Source: Prosthecomicrobium pneumaticum (GTDB lineage Bacteria; Pseudomonadota; Alphaproteobacteria; Rhizobiales; Kaistiaceae). Taken from it: a stretch of 64,000 nucleotides of DNA. The notes under the pieces were generated by a model. That model saw only the letters and a list, made by a program, of their open reading frames with translations. It ran no database searches and was not told the origin of the DNA. The position numbers were made by a program, and so were the translations under genes. Positions 15,767-24,347 of this stretch are shown here, one piece after another. The first letter of the stretch is position 1; each line of letters starts with the position of its first letter. Location of the stretch: NCBI RefSeq assembly GCF_014199915.1, contig NZ_JACHOO010000006.1, positions 62,001-126,000 on the forward strand. The letters run 5' to 3'.

Positions 15767-16763
15767 GGTGGTCCTTTCGGAAACGGGGCTGCCGTGGCGG
15801 CGTCCGCACATCGCCTCTAGCTCGCACCGCGGCCGCCCATCTTCAAGGCCCCTCGCCGCCTTGTGACCGGCCTGGCGGGTGATCGGGCTGCGGGCGCCCG
15901 GGAGGCCGCGCCGCGCCACCTTCGCAGGCGTTGCTCTTCGAGCGTGAACCGAGCGAATCCATGCGACAGCGGACGGTGCGGCGGGTCGATCCTCGCCTTC
16001 GCGAGGATGACGGGGCGCGGGATGGTGGCATGGCCGCCCATCCGCCCGACAGGTGCCGCGCCCCGCTTCGCCTCGGGCGGTCGAACAGGGGGGTTGACGA
16101 CGCCCCGTCCGCCCGGCGTCACGACGACGGAACCCGGCACGGAGGCCGGGGTGGCGGGTGGTCTCGATGGCGAGCACCGCTCTCCGATCCCGGCCGCCGG
16201 GGGTACCCGCCCGGCCCGTCATGCCGGCCTCCGCCGGCCGCACGGGTCGCCTATCGTGCCTCTCGATGTGCGGGCACAGCCCCCCCCATCATGCCGGCCT
16301 TCGCGGGCACGCCGGCCCGCCGCTCTCGGAACAGCCCCCACCGCCCGTCATGCCGGCCTCCGTGCCGGCATCTATAATCGTGCCCGTGGGTGCTCCAGGG
16401 GCCGGCCTCTTCATCCGTTACCGCGGCGAAAGCCGGAATTCGTCGCGCCGGGCCGTCCGGTGCGGCGTCGGGACACGACCTCCCGGCGCGTCATTCCCGC
16501 GAAGGCGCGAATCCACGCAGCAGCGGACGGCGCGGCGTGATGAATTCTCGCCTTCACGAGGGCGACCTGTGCGCAGGGTGGCGGCGGCGCTCGGGCGGCC
16601 CGGTCGGGGTTCCCAGGCGCGGAGGCCGGGGTGACGGGTGCTTCGGGTCGGCAGCGGCCCTCCGGGCGCCAATCCTCCGTGCGCGCGGTTCTTACCGTCG
16701 CGCCATCCGCCGTACCGCACGCCGAGGCGCCCGATGCGGCGCTCCGCGCGCAGCCCCAAAAGC
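15767..16763. repeat. About 1 kb of dispersed palindromic repeats without genes
   Basis: No open frame here has protein-like composition. Two direct copies of a diverged 60-bp unit lie at 15953-16012 and 16507-16566. A second family, with core CCGGCCTCCGTGCCGG and flanks CGTCA... and ...ATCGTGCC, occurs at about 16213-16260, 16285-16330 and 16345-16386 on the plus strand, and inverted at about 16128-16160 and 16605-16638. The same family reappears at 61703-61742. This resembles REP/RPE-like intergenic repeats of Hyphomicrobiales. Confidence 0.7.
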
Positions 16764-16792
16764 GAAACGCCGGCCACAAGGACCGGCGTTTC
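16764..16792 (-). terminator. Hairpin, probable terminator (better leftward)
   Basis: GAAACGCCGG (16764-16773) and CCGGCGTTTC (16783-16792) form a perfect 10-bp stem around a 9-base loop. Read leftward it is followed by GCTTTTGG; read rightward only by CATC. It could end the leftward rhlE-csp-infA transcript, 230 bases beyond infA. Confidence 0.55.
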
Positions 16793-17023
16793 CATCAATA
16801 TTGTAAACCCAGATATTTTGCTTGGACCAAAATAAACCCAAGCTCACCAATTCTAAACACAACTACGCTACACCAGAACCTTTAACAGTCCTACATCAGA
16901 GCTTTAGTACATTTCATGTGTAAGGAGAGGTAGCCCCCTTCGCCTCACGATTTGAACCTTAGCCAGAGACGCGCCCTCGTGCAAGCGAAAATTCGGTGAC
17001 GGTCGCCAGCCACCGAATTGCTC
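16793..17023. other. AT-rich patch downstream of infA
   Basis: About 150 bases (16793-16940) have a GC content near 40 percent against roughly 70 percent around them, with no open frame of note. It lies between infA and the hairpin 16764-16792. It could encode a small RNA on the leftward strand ending at that hairpin, or be a remnant of foreign DNA. A small stem CTTGG...CCAAG and the T-loop-like GGTTCAAATC occur on the leftward strand, but no tRNA can be folded. Confidence 0.45.
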
Positions 17024-17305
17024 TCAGCGACGGCGCGGACCGCCGCGCTGCGGCGGGCGGCCTGGACCGCCCGACGGCATCGGCTCGCCCTTGTGACGAA
17101 AGACCAGGCGCGCCCGGTCGAGGTCGTAGGGTGTCATCTCGACCGTGACGCGGTCGCCCGCCAGCGTCTTGATGCGGTTCTTCTTCATGCGGCCTGCCGT
17201 ATAGGCGATGACCACATGTCCGTTCTCGAGTTCCACCCGGAACTTGGCATCCGGGAGGACCTCGATAACGGTACCCTCGAACTCGAGCGCTTCTTCCTTC
17301 GCCAA
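17024..17305 (-). CDS. infA: Translation initiation factor IF-1
   Basis: 93 residues. The S1-like OB fold of IF-1 is clear in the first 72 residues: [18 protein letters not shown], the strand [52 protein letters not shown]-1 binds the 30S A site during initiation. A C-terminal tail of about 20 residues rich in Gly, Pro and Arg ([15 protein letters not shown]) extends it beyond the usual 72. It lies 11 bases after the cold-shock gene on the same strand, so the two are likely co-transcribed with rhlE. Confidence 0.96.
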   Translation of the reverse strand: MAKEEALEFEGTVIEVLPDAKFRVELENGHVVIAYTAGRMKKNRIKTLAGDRVTVEMTPYDLDRARLVFRHKGEPMPSGGPGRPPQRGGPRRR

Positions 17306-17316
17306 CTGGACCTCCG

Positions 17317-17523
17317 TCAGAGAACGCGCAGCTGCCCCGCCGAGGAGCGGCCGCGCCGGTCGGTCTCGAGCTCGTAGCTGATCTTGGCGCCGTCACGCAG
17401 CGAGGTCAGCCCCGCGCGCTCGACCGCGCTGATATGGACGAAAACGTCCGCTCCACCCTGGTCCGGCTGAATGAAGCCGTAACCCTTGGTGGCGTTGAAC
17501 CATTTGACGGTACCCGTCGCCAT
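17317..17523 (-). CDS. Cold-shock protein (CspA family)
   Basis: 68 residues from ATG 17521-17523, preceded by GGAG; the 19-codon extension upstream is not family-like. It has both RNA-binding motifs of the cold-shock domain: RNP1 KGYGFIQP and RNP2 VFVHISAV, after the start [17 protein letters not shown]. Such proteins bind single-stranded RNA/DNA and act as RNA chaperones. Placement between a RhlE helicase and IF-1 makes a coherent RNA-remodelling/translation operon. Confidence 0.95.
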   Translation of the reverse strand: MATGTVKWFNATKGYGFIQPDQGGADVFVHISAVERAGLTSLRDGAKISYELETDRRGRSSAGQLRVL

Positions 17524-17576
17524 GTCGCTCTCCTGTCTCTGGCGGGGTTGCACATTGCTGACGCGGCGCGGGCGCG

Positions 17577-18872
17577 TCAAGCCGCCGCGCTGCGCGCGGT
17601 CGGACCGGGACGCCGGCGACGGCGCGGCCGGCGCGCAGGCTTCTGTTCCGCGGCCACCGGGCGCCGCTCCTCGCGGCCCCGACGGTCGGCGGTGGCGGGC
17701 TTGTCCTCGGCACTGCGCGGCTGGGGCGCGGGCATCCCCGCGGGCAGCGGCGTCTCGGGGATCGCCCGGCGAATCAGCTTGGTGATGGCGGCGAGCAGAC
17801 GCGCCTCCGCCGGCTCGACGAGCGACAGCGCCATGCCGCCGCGGCCGGCGCGCGCGGTGCGGCCGATGCGGTGGACATAGGTCTCCGGCTCGGCCGGCAG
17901 CTCATAATTGACGACGTGGCTGATCTCGGCCACGTCGATGCCGCGGGCGGCGATGTCGGTCGCCACCAGAACGCGCACCGAGCCGTCCTTGAAGCCGCCG
18001 AGCGCCCGCTGCCGCGCGCCCTGGGACTTGTTGCCGTGCAGGGCGGCGACCCCGATGCCCGCTTTCTCCAGATGCTCGGCGACGCGATTGGCGCCGTGCT
18101 TGGTGCGGGTGAAAACGACGACGCGGCGCATTTCCGGATCGTCGAGAAGGCGAAGGAGCAGGCGGCGCTTGTCGGCGGCCGGCACGCGGTAGAGCTGCTG
18201 CTCGATCCGCTCGACCGTCACCACTTCCGGCGTCACCTCGACGCGGACCGGCTTGTTGAGCAGGCCGGCGGCGAGCTTGGCGACATCGTCCGGCATGGTC
18301 GCCGAGAAGAGCAGCGACTGCCGCTGCTTCGGCAGCATGGCGACGATCCGCTTGACGTCCCGGATGAAGCCCATGTCGAGCATCCGGTCGGCTTCATCGA
18401 GCACGAAATGGCTGACGAGGTCGAGCCGGACCGAGCGGCGCTCGATGTGATCGAGCAGGCGGCCGGGTGTCGCGACGAGGATGTCGACGCCGCGGGCGAG
18501 CGCCCGGGACTGTGGCTCCATGCCGACGCCGCCGAGCACGACGGCGCGCCGCAGCGGCAGGCCGGCGGAGAACCGTTTCAGCTGCTCGTCGATCTGGACG
18601 GCGAGTTCGCGGGTCGGAGCGAGGATCAGTGCCCGGACGCTGTGCGGGCCGGGCCGCGACGGCATCGCGGCGAGCTGCTCGACGATCGGCAGTCCGAAGG
18701 CCGCGGTCTTTCCGGTGCCCGTCTGGGCGATGCCGAGCACGTCGCGCCCGGCCAGAAGATGGGGGATCGCCTGGGTCTGGATCGGCGTCGGAGTGACGAA
18801 GCCGGCAGAGGCGAGGGTGCGGACGAGATTCTCGGCGAGGCCGAGGTCCGCGAAACGAAGGGAGGAATCCAA
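17577..18872 (-). CDS. rhlE: DEAD-box RNA helicase, RhlE type
   Basis: 431 residues from a TTG start; no ATG or GTG lies nearby in frame and the N-terminus [26 protein letters not shown] begins with the expected Q-motif. Helicase motifs in order: I AQTGTGKT (49-56), Ia PTRELAVQI, Ib [51 protein letters not shown]. The C-terminal 60 residues are basic and Arg/Pro-rich, as is common for RNA-binding tails. It unwinds structured RNA using ATP. First gene of a leftward run with the cold-shock protein and IF-1. Confidence 0.93.
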   Translation of the reverse strand: MDSSLRFADLGLAENLVRTLASAGFVTPTPIQTQAIPHLLAGRDVLGIAQTGTGKTAAFGLPIVEQLAAMPSRPGPHSVRALILAPTRELAVQIDEQLKRFSAGLPLRRAVVLGGVGMEPQSRALARGVDILVATPGRLLDHIERRSVRLDLVSHFVLDEADRMLDMGFIRDVKRIVAMLPKQRQSLLFSATMPDDVAKLAAGLLNKPVRVEVTPEVVTVERIEQQLYRVPAADKRRLLLRLLDDPEMRRVVVFTRTKHGANRVAEHLEKAGIGVAALHGNKSQGARQRALGGFKDGSVRVLVATDIAARGIDVAEISHVVNYELPAEPETYVHRIGRTARAGRGGMALSLVEPAEARLLAAITKLIRRAIPETPLPAGMPAPQPRSAEDKPATADRRGREERRPVAAEQKPARRPRRRRRPGPTARSAAA

Positions 18873-19228
18873 AAGAAAGCCTGAATTGGGCGGCGCGTCA
18901 GCGCCTGCCGAGTGTCGTGACCCACGCGCGAAAGGGATCAGAGGACGGTACCGTGTCCCGCCCGAAGCGGGATATCCGGCGCCAAGGCGGCCGGATCAGC
19001 GCGATCACGAAAGATCGTCGTCCGTTATATGGACTGATCGCCGGCAAAAGGCAATCGCCTTTCGCAGCGCGGCAAGAATCGGTCGCCAGTCGCTCGCCGG
19101 TCGGCCGGCCCCTTGCACTTTCGGGCCGGAAAGGCGAATTTCCTCAGTCCGTGCCGCCGGGCATTGCCCGACGGCCCCCTCTGTCGCGCCCCCTTTCCGG
19201 CGCGCCGTCAAAGGTTCCGGACCGTTCC
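18873..19228. other. 356-base divergent gap between rhlE and dnaN
   Basis: It must hold promoters for both directions. The dnaN frame stays open upstream to 18917, but codons before 19229 give a protein unlike DnaN. I see no clear promoter box or repeat. The stretch around 19010-19060 is slightly AT-richer and is the likeliest promoter zone. Confidence 0.35.
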
Positions 19229-20350
19229 ATGCGCGCGACCCTCGAGCGATCCAATCTCCTGAAGTCCCTCAACCACGTGCATCGCGTCGTGGAACGCCGC
19301 AACACGATCCCGATCCTGTCCAACGTGCTGCTGAAGGCCGCCGGATCGACGCTCACCCTGAAGGCGACCGATCTCGACCTCGAAGTGACCGAGACCGTGC
19401 CGGCCGAGATCGGCCGGGCGGGTGGAACCACCGTGCCGGCGCACATGCTCTACGACATCGTCCGCAAACTGCCGGACGGCGCCGAGGTCGCGCTCGAAAC
19501 CTCGGCCGACGGGCAGACCCTGATCGTGCGCTCCGGCCGCTCGAATTTCGCCCTGCAGATGTTGCCGGAATCCGACTTTCCGGACCTGACGACCGGCGAT
19601 TTCCCGGTCCGCTTCGAGGTGCCCGCAGCAGCCTTCAAGGGGCTGATCGACCGGACCCAGTTCGCGATCTCGACCGAGGAGACACGCTATTACCTGAACG
19701 GCATCTATTTCCACACCCCGACGGCCGAAGGCCGGCCGGTGCTGCGGGCAGTGGCGACGGATGGACACCGGCTCGCCCGCGCCCAGGTCGCGGCCCCCGA
19801 GGGCGCCGAGGCGATGCCCGGCATCATCGTGCCGCGCAAGACGGTGGGCGAGCTGCAGAAGCTGCTCGATACGCCCGACGAGACGGTGACGGTCGAGGTG
19901 TCCGAGACCAAGATCCGCGTCACGGTCGGCGCCGTCGTGCTGACCTCGAAGCTGATCGACGGCACCTTCCCCGATTATGCCCGCGTCATCCCGCAGAACA
20001 ACGACAAGGCGCTCAAGGTCGATCGCGCCGCCTTTGCCGAAGCGGTCGACCGCGTCTCGACGATCGCGAGCGAGCGCGGCCGTGCCGTCAAGCTCGCCCT
20101 CACCTCGGACGGCCGGATGGCGCTCACCGTCAACAATCCGGATTCCGGCTCCGCGACCGAGGAGCTCGATGTCGGCTATGACGCCGATCCGCTCGATATC
20201 GGCTTCAACGCCCGCTATCTGCTCGACATCGCGGCGCAGCTGAAGACCGGCAGCGCGCTGTTCCGGCTCGCCGATCCCGGCTCGCCGACGCTGATCCAGG
20301 ACGAGGGCGACGACGACGCCCTCTATGTCCTGATGCCGATGCGCGTGTGA
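19229..20350 (+). CDS. dnaN: DNA polymerase III subunit beta (sliding clamp)
   Basis: 373 residues, normal length, from ATG 19229 (MRATLERSNLLKSLNHVHRVVERRNTIPILSNVLL, the standard alphaproteobacterial N-terminus). Three clamp domains cover the whole length: conserved SNFALQMLPESDFPDL in domain 1, LRAVATDGHRLA in domain 2 and the terminus DALYVLMPMRV, which forms part of the partner-binding pocket. The dimer tethers polymerase III to DNA. It overlaps recF by four bases. dnaA is not in the window, which is usual for Hyphomicrobiales. Confidence 0.97.
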   Translation: MRATLERSNLLKSLNHVHRVVERRNTIPILSNVLLKAAGSTLTLKATDLDLEVTETVPAEIGRAGGTTVPAHMLYDIVRKLPDGAEVALETSADGQTLIVRSGRSNFALQMLPESDFPDLTTGDFPVRFEVPAAAFKGLIDRTQFAISTEETRYYLNGIYFHTPTAEGRPVLRAVATDGHRLARAQVAAPEGAEAMPGIIVPRKTVGELQKLLDTPDETVTVEVSETKIRVTVGAVVLTSKLIDGTFPDYARVIPQNNDKALKVDRAAFAEAVDRVSTIASERGRAVKLALTSDGRMALTVNNPDSGSATEELDVGYDADPLDIGFNARYLLDIAAQLKTGSALFRLADPGSPTLIQDEGDDDALYVLMPMRV

Positions 20351-21498
20351 CCGGCGCTGCCGCGATCGCCTTTCCGCGCCTCGGCCGGCTGACGCTCGCC
20401 GATTTCCGATCCTATGCCGCCCTCGACCTGTCCCTCTCGGCGCCGCTCGTGGCGCTCGCCGGGGAGAACGGCGCCGGCAAGACCAATATCCTCGAAGCGC
20501 TGTCGCTGTTCACGCCCGGCCGGGGACTGCGGCGGGCGGAGCTCGCCGAAATGGCGCGGATCGGCGGCGAAGGGGGGTTCGCGGTGGCGATCGCGCTGTC
20601 GGAGGAGGGCGCGCCGCTCCGTCTCGGCACCGGGCTCGAGCCGCGGCCGGGCGAGCCCGCGGTGCGCCGCTCGCGGATCGACGGCGTGCCGGTCGGCTCG
20701 CCCGCCGCCTTCGCCGAGCACGTCCGGCTCGTCTGGCTGACGCCGGCGATGGACGGGCTGTTCGCGGGCTCCGCCGGCGAAAGGCGCCGCTTCCTCGACC
20801 GCATGGTGCTCGGGATCGACGCCCGCCATGGTGCACGGGTGAACGCCTTCGAGCGGGCGCTGCGCGGCCGCAACCGGCTGCTCGCCGAGCCGGCGCCGGA
20901 TCGCGCCTGGCTCGACGGCATCGAGGCCGAGATCGCACCGCTCGCCGTCGCCGTCGCCGCGGCACGGCGCGCCACCGTCGACCGCCTCGCCCGGGTGATC
21001 GCCGCCCATCGCGACGACGCCTCCGCTTTCCCCTGGGCCGGCGTCGTGCTCGAGGGCACGATCGAGGAGATGCTGACGACGCTGCCGGAGGTCGAGGCCG
21101 AGACCCGCTACCGCGCCCTGCTGCGCGAGGGACGCGGCCGCGACGCCGCCGCCGGCCGGGCGCTCGCGGGGCCACAGGCGAGCGATCTCCTCGTCTGGCA
21201 CGGCCCGAAGGACGTCCCGGCCGAACGCGCATCGACCGGCGAACAGAAGGCGCTGCTCATCGGCCTCGTGCTCGCCCATGCCCGGCTCGTCGCCGAGGCG
21301 AGCGGCATCGCCCCCTTCGTGCTGCTCGACGAGATCGCCGCCCATCTCGATCCCCGCCGCCGCGCCGCGCTCTACACCGCGCTTTCCGGTCTCGGCAGCC
21401 AGGTGTTCATGACCGGGGCCGACCCCGCTCTGTTCGCCGACCTGCCGGCCGGGTCGGAGACCTTCCTCGTCGCGCCGGGCGCGGTCCGCCCGCTCTGA
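20347..21498 (+). CDS. recF: DNA replication/repair protein RecF
   Basis: 383 residues from GTG 20347, whose last bases form the dnaN stop (GTGA overlap), so translation is coupled. SMC-like ATPase: strand LTLADFRSYAALDL, Walker A GENGAGKT (39-46), the ABC-signature-like ERASTGEQKALLIGL, and Walker B FVLLDEIAAHLD. RecF loads RecA at single-strand gaps with RecO and RecR. Length and motif order are standard for the family. Confidence 0.95.
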   Translation: MTGAAAIAFPRLGRLTLADFRSYAALDLSLSAPLVALAGENGAGKTNILEALSLFTPGRGLRRAELAEMARIGGEGGFAVAIALSEEGAPLRLGTGLEPRPGEPAVRRSRIDGVPVGSPAAFAEHVRLVWLTPAMDGLFAGSAGERRRFLDRMVLGIDARHGARVNAFERALRGRNRLLAEPAPDRAWLDGIEAEIAPLAVAVAAARRATVDRLARVIAAHRDDASAFPWAGVVLEGTIEEMLTTLPEVEAETRYRALLREGRGRDAAAGRALAGPQASDLLVWHGPKDVPAERASTGEQKALLIGLVLAHARLVAEASGIAPFVLLDEIAAHLDPRRRAALYTALSGLGSQVFMTGADPALFADLPAGSETFLVAPGAVRPL

Positions 21499-21535
21499 GC
21501 CTCGGCGGGCCTTTTCGGCGCGTCGGCCGCGTGGC

Positions 21536-22024
21536 ATGATGACGTTCATGTTTCATTCCCGCGCTCCCCTCGCTCCGCCCCGGGACGGACGGCAGTCCGA
21601 GCAGGCGCTCGCCATCCAGCGCGGCGTCGGCCGGTTGTTCCGCGCCCGCGGCTTCGCGATCGTCACCGAGCTGACGCTCGCGAGCGGCCGCCGCGCTGAC
21701 GTGATCGCGCTCGGCCCCTCGGCGGAGATCGTCGCGGTGGAGATCAAATCGTCGATCGCCGACTTCCGGGCCGACGGGAAATGGCCGGACTACGCGCCGT
21801 TCTGCGACCGGCTCTATTTCGCGAGCCATGCCGGGGTGCCGTCCGAGATCTTCCCGCAGGAAGCCGGGCTGATCCTCGCCGACGGTTTCGGCGCCGAGAT
21901 CCTGCGCGAGGCACCCGCGAATCCGCTCTCCGCAGCGCGGCGGAAAGCGATGATGCTGCGCTTCGCGCAGGCCGCGGCCTTCCGGCTGCACGGGCTCTTC
22001 GATCCCGAGGCCGGTGTCTTCTGA
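21536..22024 (+). CDS. mmcB: MmcB family DNA repair protein
   Basis: 162 residues. It carries a restriction-endonuclease-like core: the strands LTLASGRRADVIALG and IVAVEIKSSIADFRADGKWPDY show the D...E-x-K pattern of PD-(D/E)XK nucleases, followed by YFASHAGVPSEIFPQEAGLILAD, which is characteristic of MmcB (DUF2304-unrelated; alphaproteobacterial). In Caulobacter mmcB is linked to mitomycin C tolerance. It follows recF by 37 bases. Its location next to the regA/regB pair is typical of Hyphomicrobiales. Confidence 0.88.
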   Translation: MMTFMFHSRAPLAPPRDGRQSEQALAIQRGVGRLFRARGFAIVTELTLASGRRADVIALGPSAEIVAVEIKSSIADFRADGKWPDYAPFCDRLYFASHAGVPSEIFPQEAGLILADGFGAEILREAPANPLSAARRKAMMLRFAQAAAFRLHGLFDPEAGVF

Positions 22025-22117
22025 ACCGGCTCCGGCCGCCCGGACCCGGCATGCCGTTCGACCGAGGCGGCGATCGGAAGCGGGCCGCCATCGCTGGCGG
22101 GCGGCGACGCTGCCGCC

Positions 22118-22669
22118 TCAGCGCGGCGCGCGCTTGGCGAGGATGCGCTGCAGCGTGCGGCGGTGCATGTTGAGCCGGCGCGCCGTCTCGGAGACGTTGC
22201 GCTCGCACAGCTCATAAACCCGCTGGATGTGCTCCCAGCGCACCCGGTCGGCCGACATCGGGTTCTCCGGCGGCACCGCCTTCTCGGTCGGGTCGCGGGT
22301 GAGCGCGGCGAACACCTCGTCCGCATCCGCCGGCTTCGCCAGATAGTCGACCGCGCCGAGCTTCACGGCGGTGACGGCCGTGGCGATGTTGCCGTAGCCG
22401 GTCAGGACGATGGTGCGCGAATCCGGGCGGCGGCGACGGATCTGCTCGATCACGTCGAGCCCGTTGCCGTCCTCGAGCCGCATGTCGACGACGGCATAGG
22501 CCGGCGGCCGCTCGGCCACCTTGCGCATGCCTTCGGCGACCGTGTCGGCCGTCTCGACGGCGAAGCCGCGCAACTCCATGGCGCGGGCGAGGCGCTGCAG
22601 GAAGGGCTTGTCGTCGTCGACGATGATCAGGCTCGGGTCGGGTCCGGGCGGACCGGCGGTCTCGGTCAT
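22118..22669 (-). CDS. regA: Redox response regulator RegA/ActR/PrrA
   Basis: 183 residues. The receiver domain has the acidic pocket IIVDDD, phospho-acceptor D62 in VVDMRLEDGNG, T in VLTGYG and K in LAKPADADE. The C-terminal Fis-type helix-turn-helix NVSETARRLNMHRRTLQRILAKR is nearly invariant in the RegA/ActR/PrrA family. It controls redox-dependent genes such as respiratory oxidases, nitrogen and carbon fixation in relatives. The cognate kinase RegB lies 128 bases upstream on the same strand; regB is thus transcribed first. Confidence 0.95.
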   Translation of the reverse strand: MTETAGPPGPDPSLIIVDDDKPFLQRLARAMELRGFAVETADTVAEGMRKVAERPPAYAVVDMRLEDGNGLDVIEQIRRRRPDSRTIVLTGYGNIATAVTAVKLGAVDYLAKPADADEVFAALTRDPTEKAVPPENPMSADRVRWEHIQRVYELCERNVSETARRLNMHRRTLQRILAKRAPR

Positions 22670-22797
22670 TTCGTTGTTCTCCGCTCCCCGCGATCGACTG
22701 CTCGGTTTATAGGCCTGCGCCCGGTGAACGCCAAGTTTAACCGGCGTAATCTGCTAGATAGGGCGAGGGCGACGCATTCCAAAGCGGGAACGGGCGA

Positions 22798-24129
22798 TCA
22801 TGCCGCCTTTGCCGGGGCGCGGACAGCCTTGGCGGCGTCGTCCATCGCGGCGCGCGGCCAGACGATGCGCACCACGGCGCCATGCGCCGGCGGCGTCCGG
22901 TTGGAGAGGGTGAGCGTGCCGCCGTTGCGCTCCAGCAGCGTCTTGGCGATGAAGAAGCCGAGGCCGAGCCCGCCGGCCTCGGCGTCGCCGGAGGAGGGCG
23001 CCCGGGTCGTCACATAGGGCTCGCCGATATGGTCGATCACTTCCGGTGCGAAGCCGGGGCCGTCGTCCATGATGGTGAGGGTGAGCGCCTCGGCCGACCA
23101 GACCGCCTCGACGGTCACCTTCTCCTCGGCGAAATCGACCGCGTTCTCGACCAGATTGCCGAGGCCGTAATGGATCGCCGGGTTGCGTCGGCCGACGGGC
23201 TCGGCACCGCCCTCGCCCGACAGCGAAACCTCGATCGGCACGCCGACCTCGCGATGCGGCGCCACCACTTCCTCGATCAGCAGGCTGAGCGGCACACGGT
23301 CGAGCAGCTGGTCGCCCCCCTCCGAGAGGGAGGTGAGCTTGCCGAGAATGTCTCGGCAGCGTTGCGTCTGGCTGCGCAGCAGCGCGATGTCCTCGGCGAG
23401 CGGGCTGCCGGCGGCGAGCGTGTGCTGCAGTTCCTTGGCGACCAGCGCAATGGTCGCGAGCGGCGTGCCGAGTTCGTGCGCCGCGGCCGCGGCGAGGCCG
23501 TCGAGCGCCGAGAGGTGCTGCTCGCGGGCGAGCACCAGTTCCGTCGCGGTCAGCGCGTCGGCGAGCTGGCGCGCCTCTTCGGCGACCCGGAAGGCATAGA
23601 CACCCATGAAGACGACCGCCGAGGCGAGCGCCATCCAGACGCCGCCGACATAAAGGAGCGGCAGGTCGAGCCGCTCGCCGACGTGCCAGGGCAACGGCAT
23701 GTGGACGAAGGCGAGCAGGCTGACGAGCGCGAGCACCAGCGCGCCGAGCGTGATCGTCAGGCGAGGCGCGAGCGTCGTCGCCGACACCATCACCGGCACG
23801 AGCATCAGGATCGCGAAGGGGTTCTGCAGCCCGCCCGTCAGATAGAGCAGGCCGCCGAGCTGAACGACGTCATAGGCGAGCAAGAGGATCGCCGTGCCGC
23901 CGTGCAGGCGCAGGCTCGACGGATAGCGGATCTTGAGGAAGAGATTCAGCCAGGCCGACAGTGCGATCAGGCCGAAGCACAGACCGATCGGCAGCGGGAA
24001 GCGCAGCATATAGGCGACGATCAGAACGGTGATCGTCTGTCCGGCGACCGCGAGCCAGCGCAGGCGCACCAGCGTGTCGAGCTTCAGCCGACGCGCTGCG
24101 AAGTCGGCGGCGCGCGGGGGTCCTGCCAT
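22798..24129 (-). CDS. regB: Redox sensor histidine kinase RegB/ActS/PrrB
   Basis: 443 residues from ATG 24127-24129 after GGAGG; the longer frame upstream is not family-like. Six membrane helices span about 25-180. The quinone-binding motif GGLQNPF (99-105) follows helix three. The phospho-acceptor is H218 in AAAAAHELGTPLATIAL, and C258 in QTQRCRDIL stands 40 residues later, the same spacing as H225/C265 of Rhodobacter RegB, whose cysteine is redox-active. N box NLVENAVDFAE and G boxes DDGPGFAP, GGLGLGFFIAK are present. It should sense quinone pool and cysteine redox state and phosphorylate RegA. Confidence 0.95.
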   Translation of the reverse strand: MAGPPRAADFAARRLKLDTLVRLRWLAVAGQTITVLIVAYMLRFPLPIGLCFGLIALSAWLNLFLKIRYPSSLRLHGGTAILLLAYDVVQLGGLLYLTGGLQNPFAILMLVPVMVSATTLAPRLTITLGALVLALVSLLAFVHMPLPWHVGERLDLPLLYVGGVWMALASAVVFMGVYAFRVAEEARQLADALTATELVLAREQHLSALDGLAAAAAHELGTPLATIALVAKELQHTLAAGSPLAEDIALLRSQTQRCRDILGKLTSLSEGGDQLLDRVPLSLLIEEVVAPHREVGVPIEVSLSGEGGAEPVGRRNPAIHYGLGNLVENAVDFAEEKVTVEAVWSAEALTLTIMDDGPGFAPEVIDHIGEPYVTTRAPSSGDAEAGGLGLGFFIAKTLLERNGGTLTLSNRTPPAHGAVVRIVWPRAAMDDAAKAVRAPAKAA

Positions 24130-24347
24130 GATCGCCTCCTCTTCGGCCGGCTTCTCGTCTCGTCCCGCACGGCCGCGGCCGGCGAACGCGCGAAACGGCG
24201 CGACGATACCACCTGCCGCCGTGCCATCGGGCGGCCTTGCGGCGATACCCGAAACGTTCATATCATACTGCGTTGCGAAAGGGCCGGAAGCCGCCGCACA
24301 CCGACGGATCCGACCGCGAGCGCCGAGAGCATGGAGAGCTCAGGTCG

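Noticed and set aside
16411-16806. Several overlapping frames of 120-140 codons on both strands
   Set aside because: They translate the dispersed palindromic repeats and give Arg/Gly/Pro-rich sequence without domains.
16940-16990. Possible tRNA remnant (leftward GGTTCAAATC)
   Set aside because: The bases on both sides cannot pair into a T stem or acceptor stem.
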